From Bryobacterales bacterium (lineage in GTDB: Bacteria > Acidobacteriota > Terriglobia > Bryobacterales > Bryobacteraceae), in assembly GCA_003170295.1 (NCBI GenBank), contig PNAJ01000049.1:1-42431 (forward strand): a DNA stretch of 42,431 nt, read 5' to 3'. The notes below the pieces were generated by a model. That model saw only the letters and a program-made list of their open reading frames with translations, searched no databases and was not told the DNA's origin. The position numbers and the translations under genes were made by a program. This document shows, one piece after another, positions 1 to 7,051 of this stretch. Position 1 is the first letter of the stretch; every line of letters starts with the position of its first letter.

Positions 1-356
1 TTGATGAAGTTGTTGCAGAGCGTACACGGGATGGGCGTTCGGCCGGCGAGATATTCGTCGACAAAAGGCTTCACGACTTGGGCTTCGAAGCGGTCCTCAA
101 AATTGACGACGTAATAAGGAATCCCGAGAATCTGCGCGACATGGCGTGCGTCGTAGACATCGTCGAGCGAACAGCATCGGCCAGTGGATCCGCCTTCGGG
201 GATGAGATCCGGCAAGCGGCGCTGATTCCAGAGCTGCATGGTAAGCCCAACGACATTTTCGCCGCGCGCGCGCAGCATTCCCGCGACGACAGAGCTATCG
301 ACTCCGCCGGACATTGCGACTGCGATGGTGGCTGTCTCCAATGTGTTCTCAGGCAT
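1..356 (-). CDS. mnmA: tRNA-specific 2-thiouridylase MnmA (partial, C-terminal part outside window)
   Basis: Cytoplasmic enzyme that adenylates and thiolates U34 of Lys, Glu and Gln tRNAs, using sulfur relayed from a cysteine desulfurase. The visible N-terminal 118 residues read [20 protein letters not shown] from the ATG at 356. They carry the PP-loop ATP-binding SGGVDSS motif near residues 16-22, the early GCCSLDD segment with Asp for tRNA/ATP handling, and the TPIPCTLCN stretch near residues 109-117 that contains a catalytic cysteine of the family. The gene runs off the left edge, so its 3' end is unseen. Its start overlaps the last 8 bases of the upstream cysteine desulfurase gene, so the two are almost certainly co-transcribed and translationally coupled. 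This pairing resembles the YrvO-MnmA arrangement of Bacillus, where a dedicated desulfurase feeds the thiouridylase directly. Confidence 0.93.
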   Translation of the reverse strand, partial: MPENTLETATIAVAMSGGVDSSVVAGMLRARGENVVGLTMQLWNQRRLPDLIPEGGSTGRCCSLDDVYDARHVAQILGIPYYVVNFEDRFEAQVVKPFVDEYLAGRTPIPCTLCNNFI

Positions 357-1470
357 AAGCGGGCGCCAGCTTTCGCAGATGCGCGACGGATTCGGCAACA
401 GCGTCGATCAACGCGTCGACCTGCGCAGCGTCGTTCGACCGGCCGAGCGAGAAACGGATACTTGACTTGGCTTGTTCGCGCGTGAGGCCGATGGCGATGA
501 GGACAGGCGAAGGCTCCTGCGCGCCGCTCGAACAGGCGGAGCCTGCGGAGACGGCGAAACCTCTCAAGTCGAGTGCGATGAGCAAAGCCTCGCTGTCAAT
601 TCCATCGAAGCGGATATTAGTGACGTTGGGCGCGCGGAGGCTGCCCGCGGCATTGACGTGTGTGTCGGCGACACGGGACAATATGCTGCGTTCCAGGCGA
701 TCGCGAAGTGCGGCGAGGTCGGGCCATTCCGCGGCGGCGTGTTGATTGATCCACTGCGCGGCGGCGCCAAGGGCAACGGCTCCGGCGACGTTTTGCGTGC
801 CCGCGCGGTGGCGGCTCTCATGACTTCCGCCGTACATCTGCGGGCGAAGATTGAGTCCTTTGCGAATAAAGAGAGCACCGGTGCCCTTCGGCGCGTAAAT
901 CTTGTGACCGCTGATGGCGTAGATATCGGCGTGGATGGCGCGGACATCGATAGGGACTTTCCCAGCCGCTTGCACGCCGTCGGAATGGAAGGCGAAGCCT
1001 GCATCGCGCGCGATGCGGCCGATCTCTTCAACCGGCTGGATGGTACCTAGCTCGTTATTGACGTGCATCACGGTGATCAACTTCGTGTCGGGGCGGATGG
1101 CGTTTCGGATCGCGTCGGGATCGACGATGCCGCTGCGGTCGACGGGTACTTGGGTGACCGAGAGTTGATCGGCACTGGCTAGCACGGCGGGATGTTCGAT
1201 GCTGGTCGTGATTACGTGGCCGCCAATTCCGAGAATCGCCAGATTATCGGACTCCGTGCCGCCGCTGGTGAAGACGATTTCGTTATCGGAGCAATGCAAC
1301 ATGGCAGCGACCTGGCGGCGCGCGGCATCGAGTTTCGCGCGAGCGGCTTGGCCGTAATGATGGATACTGGAGGGGTTGCCGAAAACCTCGGTCATCACCG
1401 GGAGCATGGCTTCCAGGACTTCAGGGGACACGGGCGTCGTCGCGTTGTGATCGAAATAATATCGCTGCAC
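349..1470 (-). CDS. cysteine desulfurase, NifS/IscS family
   Basis: PLP-dependent class V aminotransferase-fold enzyme that removes sulfur from L-cysteine as a protein persulfide. At 373 residues it has the usual family length. Visible motifs are the N-terminal FDHNATTPV, His93 in the IEHPAVL segment, the PLP-binding lysine in SGHK (Lys190), and the mobile catalytic-loop cysteine in SAGSACSSG (Cys313). The short catalytic loop with [11 protein letters not shown] is typical of group I (IscS/NifS) enzymes. No iscR, iscU or other Fe-S assembly gene is adjacent; the only downstream partner is mnmA, overlapping by 8 bp. A dedicated role in tRNA thiolation is therefore inferred, though a general role in Fe-S supply cannot be excluded. 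It is divergent from the SAM hydrolase gene with only 24 bp between the two starts. Confidence 0.93.
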   Translation of the reverse strand: MQRYYFDHNATTPVSPEVLEAMLPVMTEVFGNPSSIHHYGQAARAKLDAARRQVAAMLHCSDNEIVFTSGGTESDNLAILGIGGHVITTSIEHPAVLASADQLSVTQVPVDRSGIVDPDAIRNAIRPDTKLITVMHVNNELGTIQPVEEIGRIARDAGFAFHSDGVQAAGKVPIDVRAIHADIYAISGHKIYAPKGTGALFIRKGLNLRPQMYGGSHESRHRAGTQNVAGAVALGAAAQWINQHAAAEWPDLAALRDRLERSILSRVADTHVNAAGSLRAPNVTNIRFDGIDSEALLIALDLRGFAVSAGSACSSGAQEPSPVLIAIGLTREQAKSSIRFSLGRSNDAAQVDALIDAVAESVAHLRKLAPAYA

Positions 1471-1494
1471 GGCTATCTTTAATTTTAACAGCAG

Positions 1495-2289
1495 ATGTTA
1501 CGCGGACCTATCACACTCATCACCGATTTTGGAATCACCGACCATTTTGTGGGCACGATGAAGGGTGTGATTCTTGGTATTGCGCCTCGTGTGAGGATCG
1601 TGGATATCACGCATGAGATCCAACCGTACGAGGTGAACGAAGCCGCATTCGCGATCGCGCAGGCGTGGCGCTACTTCCCGAAGGGCGCGATTCACGTCGT
1701 CGTGGTCGACCCGGGTGTCGGCAGCGCGCGCCGGCCGATTCTGTGTGAGGCGGAGGGGCACTTTTTCATCGCGCCGGATAATGGCGTGCTGTCGATGATT
1801 TACGATACAACGCGTCACAAGGTGCGGGTGATTTCGAACGAGAAGCTTTTCTTAAAGAAAGTGAGCAAGACGTTTCATGGGCGTGATGTTTTTGCTCCCT
1901 CTGCGGCACACCTGTCACGAGGCCTGGCTCCGGCGAAGTTCGGGAAAGCAATTCACGACCCGGCGCGCAACTTTCTGCTGAAGCCGACCAGATTGTCGCG
2001 GCACGACTGGAGCGGACTGGTGCTGAAGACGGACCGGTTTGGGAACCTGATCACGAATTTTCACACCGACGAATTTCCGGATCTGGCGGAACGTCCAATC
2101 GAGCTCCGCGCGGGGTTGGAGAGAATCACCAAGCTGGCGGCGACATACGCGGAGACGATGATCGGCGAGTTGTTCGCGATTGTCGGCAGTTCGGGATATA
2201 TCGAGATCGCGGTGAATCAGGGGTCGGCAGCGAAGATGTTGGGGGTTGGCGCGGGGTCGCCGGTTGAGCTTAAGATTGTTTTCGACTGA
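1495..2289 (+). CDS. S-adenosyl-L-methionine hydrolase (SAM hydroxide adenosyltransferase, DUF62/COG1912)
   Basis: The 264-residue protein belongs to the DUF62 family, whose characterised members hydrolyse S-adenosylmethionine to adenosine and methionine with hydroxide as nucleophile; relatives are the fluorinase and chlorinase. Recognisable family features are the N-terminal ITLITDFG motif, the DPGVGS segment near residues 77-82 and the APDNGVL segment near residues 98-104, both contributing to the SAM site, and the DRFGNLITN segment near residues 178-186 at the start of the C-terminal domain. These residues are those of ordinary SAM hydrolases; no halogenase-type insertion loop was noticed. 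The start ATG has no strong Shine-Dalgarno sequence. The physiological role in bacteria remains unclear. A dispersed palindromic repeat lies immediately after the stop codon. Confidence 0.88.
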   Translation: MLRGPITLITDFGITDHFVGTMKGVILGIAPRVRIVDITHEIQPYEVNEAAFAIAQAWRYFPKGAIHVVVVDPGVGSARRPILCEAEGHFFIAPDNGVLSMIYDTTRHKVRVISNEKLFLKKVSKTFHGRDVFAPSAAHLSRGLAPAKFGKAIHDPARNFLLKPTRLSRHDWSGLVLKTDRFGNLITNFHTDEFPDLAERPIELRAGLERITKLAATYAETMIGELFAIVGSSGYIEIAVNQGSAAKMLGVGAGSPVELKIVFD

Positions 2290-2300
2290 TCCCGGTGGTT

Positions 2301-2356
2301 CCGGACGGCGACACGAGTGTCGACGCGGCACGCACGAGTGCGCGCGCCACAAAAGA
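2301..2356 (+). repeat. dispersed palindromic repeat, copy 1
   Basis: This stretch just after the SAM hydrolase stop contains two successive perfect palindromes, GACACGAGTGTC at 2310-2321 and CGCACGAGTGCG at 2331-2342. An inverted copy sits at 41319-41375, with a 22-bp identical core (2312-2333 here, 41342-41363 there) and a shared flank ending in CCACAAA. It has no coding pattern of its own and lies between genes, as expected for a REP-like or MITE-like dispersed element. Confidence 0.75.
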
Positions 2357-2369
2357 CAGGAGATATTTT

Positions 2370-2531
2370 TTAGTCTTCTGGTTTGCGTTCGTAGCCGCGG
2401 CATTCTAGAACGGGCAGGCGGGGATATTTCGGGAACGTGGGATCGGTGAGGGCGCGTTCACACAAGAGGAAGATCGACTCGCGATCGTTCCGGATGATGC
2501 GGCAGTGTTGGCAGGTGTCGCAGAGATTCAT
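2370..2531 (-). CDS. 53-aa Cys-rich small protein (CxxCxxC, possible metal-binding)
   Basis: A short ORF on the minus strand gives a 53-residue protein starting MNLCDTCQHC and ending RGYERKPED. It has an N-terminal CDTCQHC cluster (Cys4, Cys7, Cys10), a further Cys24, and Cys44 in a PRLPVLECRGYE segment, which suggests a small metal-binding or redox knuckle. The start lies one base after the stop of the LuxR-type response regulator, so it is probably the third gene of that two-component operon. No function is known to me. The regular Cys spacing, the acidic and basic content and the tight junction support it as a real gene rather than a chance ORF. It ends close to the dispersed repeat at 2301-2356. 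Confidence 0.72.
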   Translation of the reverse strand: MNLCDTCQHCRIIRNDRESIFLLCERALTDPTFPKYPRLPVLECRGYERKPED

Positions 2532-2532
2532 T

Positions 2533-3162
2533 TCAGTCGATGAGACCACTTCGCACGGCGAATCTTACCAGCTCGCCGGTGCTATGCAAGTTTAATTTCT
2601 CCATGAGGCGGCCGCGATGCGCTTCCACCGTGTATACGCTCAATGTTAGCGAGGTCGCAATTTCCTTGTTGGTTTTTCCTTCGGCGATGAGTTGCAGGAC
2701 TTCGCGTTCGCGGCTGGTGAGCAGATCGATTGGGTCGGTCACGTGACGGCGGTAGTCGCTGAGCACTGCGTCCGATACGGCGGGGCTCAGGTAGCCTTCC
2801 CCTTTGGCGACAGCGCGCACGGCGGCTAACAGATCCGCATCGGCGGAATCCTTCAATAGATATCCGCGGGCGCCGGCGCGCAGGATCTCGCGAACGTAGA
2901 CTGCGTCCTTGTGCATACTGAGAGCAAGTACTCGCGTGCGGGGCGAGAGTTCGATGAGGCGGCGCGTCGCTTCGATGCCGTTCAGTTCGGGCATGGCGAC
3001 GTCCATCACGACTACGTCGGGCTTGAGCTTCTCGGCAAGCTCGACCGCTTCGCGTCCGTTACCTGCCTCGCCCACGATCTCCATATCGGGCTGCGCGGCG
3101 AGGATCATGCGGAAGCCGTGGCGAACGAGCGAGTGGTCGTCGGCAAGCAAGATTCTGATCAT
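2533..3162 (-). CDS. two-component response regulator, NarL/LuxR (FixJ) family
   Basis: DNA-binding response regulator of 209 residues when started at the ATG at 3162; a longer in-frame reading begins at 3228 but lacks support. The receiver domain occupies roughly residues 1-120, with the acidic pair in LLADDHS (Asp8, Asp9), phosphoacceptor Asp54 in VVMDVAMPE, Ser82 and Lys104 in LLKDS. A LuxR-type helix-turn-helix follows (about residues 145-209), with LTSREREVLQLIAEGKTNKEIA and YTVEAHR. The chosen start overlaps the stop of the upstream sensor kinase as ATGA, which argues for translational coupling and a cognate pair. Target genes are unknown; the 53-aa Cys-rich gene one base downstream is the only local candidate for a co-expressed output. 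Confidence 0.92.
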   Translation of the reverse strand: MIRILLADDHSLVRHGFRMILAAQPDMEIVGEAGNGREAVELAEKLKPDVVVMDVAMPELNGIEATRRLIELSPRTRVLALSMHKDAVYVREILRAGARGYLLKDSADADLLAAVRAVAKGEGYLSPAVSDAVLSDYRRHVTDPIDLLTSREREVLQLIAEGKTNKEIATSLTLSVYTVEAHRGRLMEKLNLHSTGELVRFAVRSGLID

Positions 3163-4424
3163 GTGCGCTCCATGGGGGCCGTAACCTCGATTGTCACGCC
3201 TCCTCCGGGTGTCGAAGAGATGGTGCAATCGCCGCCGGCGCTTCGGGCGCGCGCCTTCATTCCAGTTAAGCCCATCCCAGTCAGCCCCATTCCAGTATGT
3301 TCGGGCTGGGTTTGGGCGAGGCCACGTCCGTTATCGGAGAGAGTCAGCTTGATGCTTCCATTTTCGGCGCGGAGAAAAATGGTGACGCGGGAGGCGTTCG
3401 CGTGGCGGGCGATGTTGGTGAAGGCCTCCTGCACGATGCGGAACAGGTGCGTCTCCGTTTCATCGACAAGGCGGCCGTCGAACTGTGAACGGTAATCGAC
3501 GTCGATGCCCGTGCGCTCGGTGAACCGCTCAGCGAGCCAGCGAATTCCGGCGTCGAGGCCGAAGTCGTCGAGAATGGTCGGCCGCAAGAGTTGCGACAGG
3601 GTGCGCACGTTGGAGATGGCATCGTCGACCAGCTTGATCGAATCTTCTATGCGTTGTGGATCGGCGTTGGTGAGATTTGTTTTAATCGCGGTTAGCGATC
3701 CGCCCAGCTCGTCGTGCAGCTCATGCGAAAAGCGGCGCGCGGTGGCTTCCTGTGTTTCGAGCATTCGGAAAGAGACGCGGCTTAGCTCGCTCGACTGCGC
3801 TTCCATCTGGCGGAATACGCGAGCCGCGATGCGTACGGTCACGACCGCCGAGACGAGCGCGATGAGCAGGCATCCGCCGATCAGCAAGACGGACTCGGTG
3901 ACGATGCTGTCGGTCTGCGCGTCCACTCGCCGCCGCGTGTCGGCTGCTCGAGCGTAGCTCAAGTCGGCGAGATGCGCGATGACCGCGGTCACTTCTTCGT
4001 GGCGAAAAAAAAGATCGCGTGACGAGAATCCAGGCGCCTTCTTGCCCGCTAATAACTGGCGGGCCTCGGTCGAGAAATCGAGCACCGCGCGTTCGAGCGC
4101 ATTCCATGCCGCCTCGTCGGGACTGCCGCGGGCTTTCTCGACGAGAATCGCCACTTCGCCACCCGTCTCGTCCAGAGCGGCGAGGACCTTGGCGCGATCG
4201 ACATTCTCCGGTGCGCGCGACATGCGATAAAAGGCTGCGTTGAGCGCTCCCTGTTCTCGCTCGACTTCATCGAGCAGGCGCGTGATCACTAATTGATCCG
4301 CGACCAGGCCCGCGGTGCTCGCCGTAATCGATCTTGCGTTGTGAACTCCGATCACCGCAGCTGTGGCCAGGAGCGCGATGACCACGGCGAACCCGATCAC
4401 CAGGACGCGTAACAGTGTGCGCAT
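3159..4424 (-). CDS. sensor histidine kinase, NarL-type (HisKA_3)
   Basis: Membrane sensor kinase of 421 residues, starting at the ATG at 4424, which has an AGGAG Shine-Dalgarno six bases upstream; a start at 4448 lacks one. It has an N-terminal transmembrane helix (about residues 4-26), a helical periplasmic region to about residue 170 that resembles four-helix-bundle sensors, and a second transmembrane helix (about 177-200). A HisKA_3 dimerisation domain with phosphoacceptor His237 in SHELHDELGGSL follows, then a HATPase domain with QEAFTNIARHA (N box) and SDNGRGL (near residue 364). The G box contains an in-frame duplication, TGMGLTGMGLTGM, at about residues 377-389, where related kinases have a single GMGL(x)GM. 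The ligand cannot be read from the sequence. The gene is co-translated with the response regulator (4-bp overlap). Confidence 0.92.
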   Translation of the reverse strand: MRTLLRVLVIGFAVVIALLATAAVIGVHNARSITASTAGLVADQLVITRLLDEVEREQGALNAAFYRMSRAPENVDRAKVLAALDETGGEVAILVEKARGSPDEAAWNALERAVLDFSTEARQLLAGKKAPGFSSRDLFFRHEEVTAVIAHLADLSYARAADTRRRVDAQTDSIVTESVLLIGGCLLIALVSAVVTVRIAARVFRQMEAQSSELSRVSFRMLETQEATARRFSHELHDELGGSLTAIKTNLTNADPQRIEDSIKLVDDAISNVRTLSQLLRPTILDDFGLDAGIRWLAERFTERTGIDVDYRSQFDGRLVDETETHLFRIVQEAFTNIARHANASRVTIFLRAENGSIKLTLSDNGRGLAQTQPEHTGMGLTGMGLTGMKARARSAGGDCTISSTPGGGVTIEVTAPMERT

Positions 4425-4453
4425 TGGACTCCTAAGTCGCAGCCGCACAACGA

Positions 4454-4498
4454 AGGCGGGCGGCAGTGTCTTTCTTATGATGAGGTTGCCGCCCGCCT
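4454..4498. repeat. 12-bp perfect inverted repeat upstream of the sensor kinase
   Basis: The arms AGGCGGGCGGCA (4454-4465) and TGCCGCCCGCCT (4487-4498) are exact reverse complements separated by 21 bases. The element lies 30 bp upstream of the kinase start, in a 244-bp gap between that gene and the divergent small secreted-protein gene. It has no adjoining T-run, so it is not a convincing terminator. It could be a leader hairpin, a binding site or a REP-like element. Confidence 0.6.
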
Positions 4499-4668
4499 CT
4501 GTGCGCCTTACTCAACACTAACGTTTTTTCATTAACAAACGCTCGTCGTGTATACGGCAAAGCGGTGCGATTCAGTGGCCTGCGCGGGCTAGTGTTTGAG
4601 AATCGATTCGGCCGCAAGATGGATTTGCAAGGGGAGATCGAAAGCACCCCATCAAAGGAGAAACGAAA

Positions 4669-4953
4669 ATGAAACGCACAATCTTGATTTCTGGTTTGAC
4701 CACGATGTTGACCGCGGCCGCGATGTTCGCACAGAGCGCGCCGCCCACGAGTGCTCCGGTAACCCCGCAGAGCTCGAAGACCACCACCACGGCGCCTGTC
4801 TCCAAAAAGAAGGCCGCTAAGAAAACCGCCAAGGCGACTACGGCGAAGCCCGCCAGTTCGTCTGCGGTGGTCAATAAGAAGGCCGCGAAGCACGTGAAGG
4901 CCTCAAAGACGCCGGCTACTCCGGCGGCATCCAGCACGCCGGTAAAGCAATAA
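4669..4953 (+). CDS. small secreted Lys/Ala/Thr-rich protein
   Basis: A 94-residue protein with a strong Shine-Dalgarno (AAAGGAG) nine bases before its ATG. Residues 1-22 form a signal peptide (MKRTILISGLTTML, then AAAMFA with likely cleavage after AMFA). The mature part is low-complexity: a Ser/Thr/Pro-rich start followed by repeated lysine clusters such as SKKKAAKKTAKATTAKP and NKKAAKHVKASK. The composition resembles histone H1-like tails, but the signal peptide points to export to the periplasm or cell surface, where a polycation could bind envelope polymers; that role is speculative. It stands alone, divergent from the sensor kinase, and is followed by a clear rho-independent terminator. 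Low complexity makes homology searches weak. Confidence 0.8.
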   Translation: MKRTILISGLTTMLTAAAMFAQSAPPTSAPVTPQSSKTTTTAPVSKKKAAKKTAKATTAKPASSSAVVNKKAAKHVKASKTPATPAASSTPVKQ

Positions 4954-4971
4954 CGGCGTGTCCTTGTGAAT

Positions 4972-5003
4972 GGGGTCGGCGATCGTGCCGGCCCCGATTT
5001 TTT
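4972..5003 (+). terminator. rho-independent terminator
   Basis: A 9-bp stem GGGGTCGGC / GCCGGCCCC (one G-T pair) with a 6-base loop is followed by GATTTTTTG. It begins 18 bases after the stop of the small secreted protein and lies between that gene and the converging PPOX-fold gene. Confidence 0.85.
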
Positions 5004-5004
5004 G

Positions 5005-5427
5005 TTAGAACGAGAACTCTTCAATCAGAGGAGGGCGGGCATTGTAGTCACTGAAGCGGATCCACTTCGGGCGCACGACGAAATAGGCGATTCCCGGCCA
5101 GCTCTGCCGGTCCCTTCCATCAGGCAACTTCTTGAAATAAGCTTCCTTGTAACGGTTCAGTTCGTCGCCGACAGGCTCTTCGGCGATCCCCTCATATTGC
5201 ATCGTAATCTCGCCGGTCCACATTACAATAGAACACTGCTCGCACGCCTTCAGGTTGCGATATTTTCGCGAGCTGCTGACGGTGTCGAAGACAATTGCGA
5301 GATCGGGTGTCACGGCGATCCCGACCACCGCGCTCTGCGGCGCGCCGTCGGGTGAAAGAGAACTCACGACCGCCAGATCGCGGGCGGCGATGAAATCCAC
5401 CAGCTCAGCCAGCTTTTGCGGCGACAT
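5005..5427 (-). CDS. pyridoxamine 5'-phosphate oxidase-fold (PPOX) family protein
   Basis: A 140-residue split-barrel flavin-binding family protein. The N-terminal segment LAVVSSLSPDGAPQSAVVG (about residues 18-36), the FDTVSSSRKYRNLK segment, where Ser/Arg/Lys typically contact FMN phosphate, and the WTGEITMQYEGIAE strand region are characteristic of small PPOX-like proteins. Such proteins bind FMN, F420 or haem, and the substrate cannot be deduced here. Length and domain content fit a single-domain homodimer in the cytoplasm. The gene begins within the last 23 bases of the upstream zinc-ribbon gene, so the two probably form an operon. True pyridoxamine phosphate oxidase (PdxH) activity is unlikely because the protein is much shorter than PdxH. 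Confidence 0.85.
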   Translation of the reverse strand: MSPQKLAELVDFIAARDLAVVSSLSPDGAPQSAVVGIAVTPDLAIVFDTVSSSRKYRNLKACEQCSIVMWTGEITMQYEGIAEEPVGDELNRYKEAYFKKLPDGRDRQSWPGIAYFVVRPKWIRFSDYNARPPLIEEFSF

Positions 5428-6145
5428 CCTCGAAGCTCACGGGCGGATTGATGTAAAGGAACCGGCCGCATTGCTCGCAGCGCATCAGCTCTGTTCCTTT
5501 TCTCAGGTCTTGCAAATATTGCGGGCGAATCGCGATCTGGCAAGCCTGGCAGCGCGAATTGATAACCTCCGCGATCGCGACGCCGCCTAACTTCACCCGG
5601 ATCCGGTCGTAAACGTTCACCGTTGCCTTGGGAAGCTTGGCCACCACTTCCGCGCGTTCCCTCCGGTGAGTATCGAGAAACTCCTGATCTTCCGCCGTCC
5701 GCTTGCGGGCGCGCGTTTTCTCTTCCTCGACAACCACCTTTTCGTGTTTCAGAGAGACTTCGGCCTTCTTGACGTTCGCATCGAGCGGCTCGGATTCCGT
5801 CATCAGCTCCAGAATACGGTCCTCGGCTTTGCGGATTTCTTTTTCGACGTACTCGATTTCGTGCTGAAATGCTTTGTACTGCTCGTTGGTCTTCGCCCCG
5901 AGCATCTGCTCCTTGAGCTTGGAGATTTTCTGCTCGTGAACCTGAATCTCCCCTTCCAGCCTCTTGCGATCTTTCTGATTCGCAGTGAGGGCGGCGCGAT
6001 CCGCTTCGAGCTTCCGGTTGTGGGACTCAAGCGCCTTCTCAATCGTCGCGATGTGCTTCGGCAGCGCGGCCACTTCTTTCTCGAGCGCCGCGATTTTTTG
6101 GTCTAGCGATTGGAGCTGAATCACCAGATGGGTATCTGGGTGCAT
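5405..6145 (-). CDS. coiled-coil protein with C-terminal C4 zinc ribbon (COG1579 family)
   Basis: A 246-residue protein. Residues 1-170 are strongly heptad-patterned and charged (LQSLDQKIAALEKEVAALP and later segments), predicting a long antiparallel coiled-coil hairpin. The C-terminal 50 residues carry a zinc ribbon with CQAC and CEQC pairs about 23 residues apart, followed by the family-typical GRFLYINP. Members of this family occur widely in bacteria; structures of homologues show an elongated hairpin with a zinc ribbon, but the function is not settled. The gene is divergent from hemQ with 41 bp between starts and overlaps the PPOX gene by 23 bp. Confidence 0.88.
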   Translation of the reverse strand: MHPDTHLVIQLQSLDQKIAALEKEVAALPKHIATIEKALESHNRKLEADRAALTANQKDRKRLEGEIQVHEQKISKLKEQMLGAKTNEQYKAFQHEIEYVEKEIRKAEDRILELMTESEPLDANVKKAEVSLKHEKVVVEEEKTRARKRTAEDQEFLDTHRRERAEVVAKLPKATVNVYDRIRVKLGGVAIAEVINSRCQACQIAIRPQYLQDLRKGTELMRCEQCGRFLYINPPVSFEDVAAKAG

Positions 6146-6186
6146 TGATTAACGATTCTAGCACGGTACATTGGTAGGAGCCGACT

Positions 6187-7002
6187 ATGTACTCTTTTGA
6201 AAACTTGCCTGCGATGCCGCTTACCATCGAAGGCGCCAGCCTGCTGCATCAGATGCTGCGCGTGCGCTGGGCTTCCTGGCGCGCCCTTGGCGAAGCGGAG
6301 CGTGCCGAGGTTCTGAATGCCGCCGCCGCTGCGCTGACTGCGATGGAGGGCGAAGGAACCGCCGCGTTCTCGATGCTCGGCCACAAAGGCGACATCATGC
6401 TGGTGCATTTCCGCAAGGATTTCACGGCCCTGAATCACGTCGAGCTATCGCTCGCGAAGCTGAAGCTGTGGGATTACCTGGAACAGACGACGTCGTACCT
6501 ATCGGTGGTGGAACTAGGGCTCTACGATTCGTCGGAAAAGCTGTACATGGCGCTTGCCGAACGTGGGATTGCGCCGCACACACCGGAGTGGAATGCGGAG
6601 ATTGAGGATACACTGGCCAGGCAGCGGACCGCCATGCATCCGAGACTGTTTCCAGAGATTCCTGCGAATCCGTTCATTTGTTTTTATCCGATGGACCGAA
6701 AGCGGGGCGAGCATAAAAACTGGTATCAAGTCCCGATGCCGGAACGTCAGAGGCAGATGCAGGATCACGGCGCAATTGGGCGGAGATATGCGGGGAAGGT
6801 GAAGCAGATTATCTCCGGGTCGATCGGCTTCGACGATTGGGAGTGGGGTGTCGATTTATTCGCCGACGATCCTCTCATTTTCAAAAAGCTGATTTACGAG
6901 ATGCGGTTCGATGAGGTGAGCGCGGTGTATGCTCTGTTCGGGACATTTTATGTTGGCCGGCGGGTGGCTGGCAATGAGATCGGATCGCTTTTAGACGTTT
7001 GA
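6187..7002 (+). CDS. hemQ: coproheme decarboxylase HemQ/ChdC (chlorite dismutase-like family)
   Basis: The 271-residue protein matches the HemQ/ChdC branch of the Cld-like family, which converts Fe-coproporphyrin III to haem b by two oxidative decarboxylations in the coproporphyrin-dependent pathway. Visible hallmarks are the YPMDRKRGE segment, in which Tyr167 corresponds to the catalytic tyrosine of the YPM(S/D)K(K/R)R motif, the proximal haem ligand His194 in MQDHGAIGR, and the conserved C-terminal block IGFDDWEWGVDLFADD through RFDEVSAVYALFG. The start has a good Shine-Dalgarno (TAGGAG, six-base spacing). No other haem genes are adjacent. A peroxidase or chlorite dismutase role is less likely, because the YPM motif is specific to decarboxylases. 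Confidence 0.9.
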   Translation: MYSFENLPAMPLTIEGASLLHQMLRVRWASWRALGEAERAEVLNAAAAALTAMEGEGTAAFSMLGHKGDIMLVHFRKDFTALNHVELSLAKLKLWDYLEQTTSYLSVVELGLYDSSEKLYMALAERGIAPHTPEWNAEIEDTLARQRTAMHPRLFPEIPANPFICFYPMDRKRGEHKNWYQVPMPERQRQMQDHGAIGRRYAGKVKQIISGSIGFDDWEWGVDLFADDPLIFKKLIYEMRFDEVSAVYALFGTFYVGRRVAGNEIGSLLDV

Positions 7003-7051
7003 TTGCACGTTTGCCATGATGGCAGCGTCTAGAGTACCAAGGAGTTGGTGT

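Noticed and set aside
2246..2449. Plus-strand frame over the dispersed repeat
   Set aside because: It overlaps the end of the SAM hydrolase and the repeat, has no Shine-Dalgarno and no protein-like composition; its match to 41315-41390 reflects the repeat, not a gene family.
4454..4498. Inverted repeat read as a rho-independent terminator
   Set aside because: No T-run follows on either strand within the usual distance, and it lies between divergent genes where termination is not expected.
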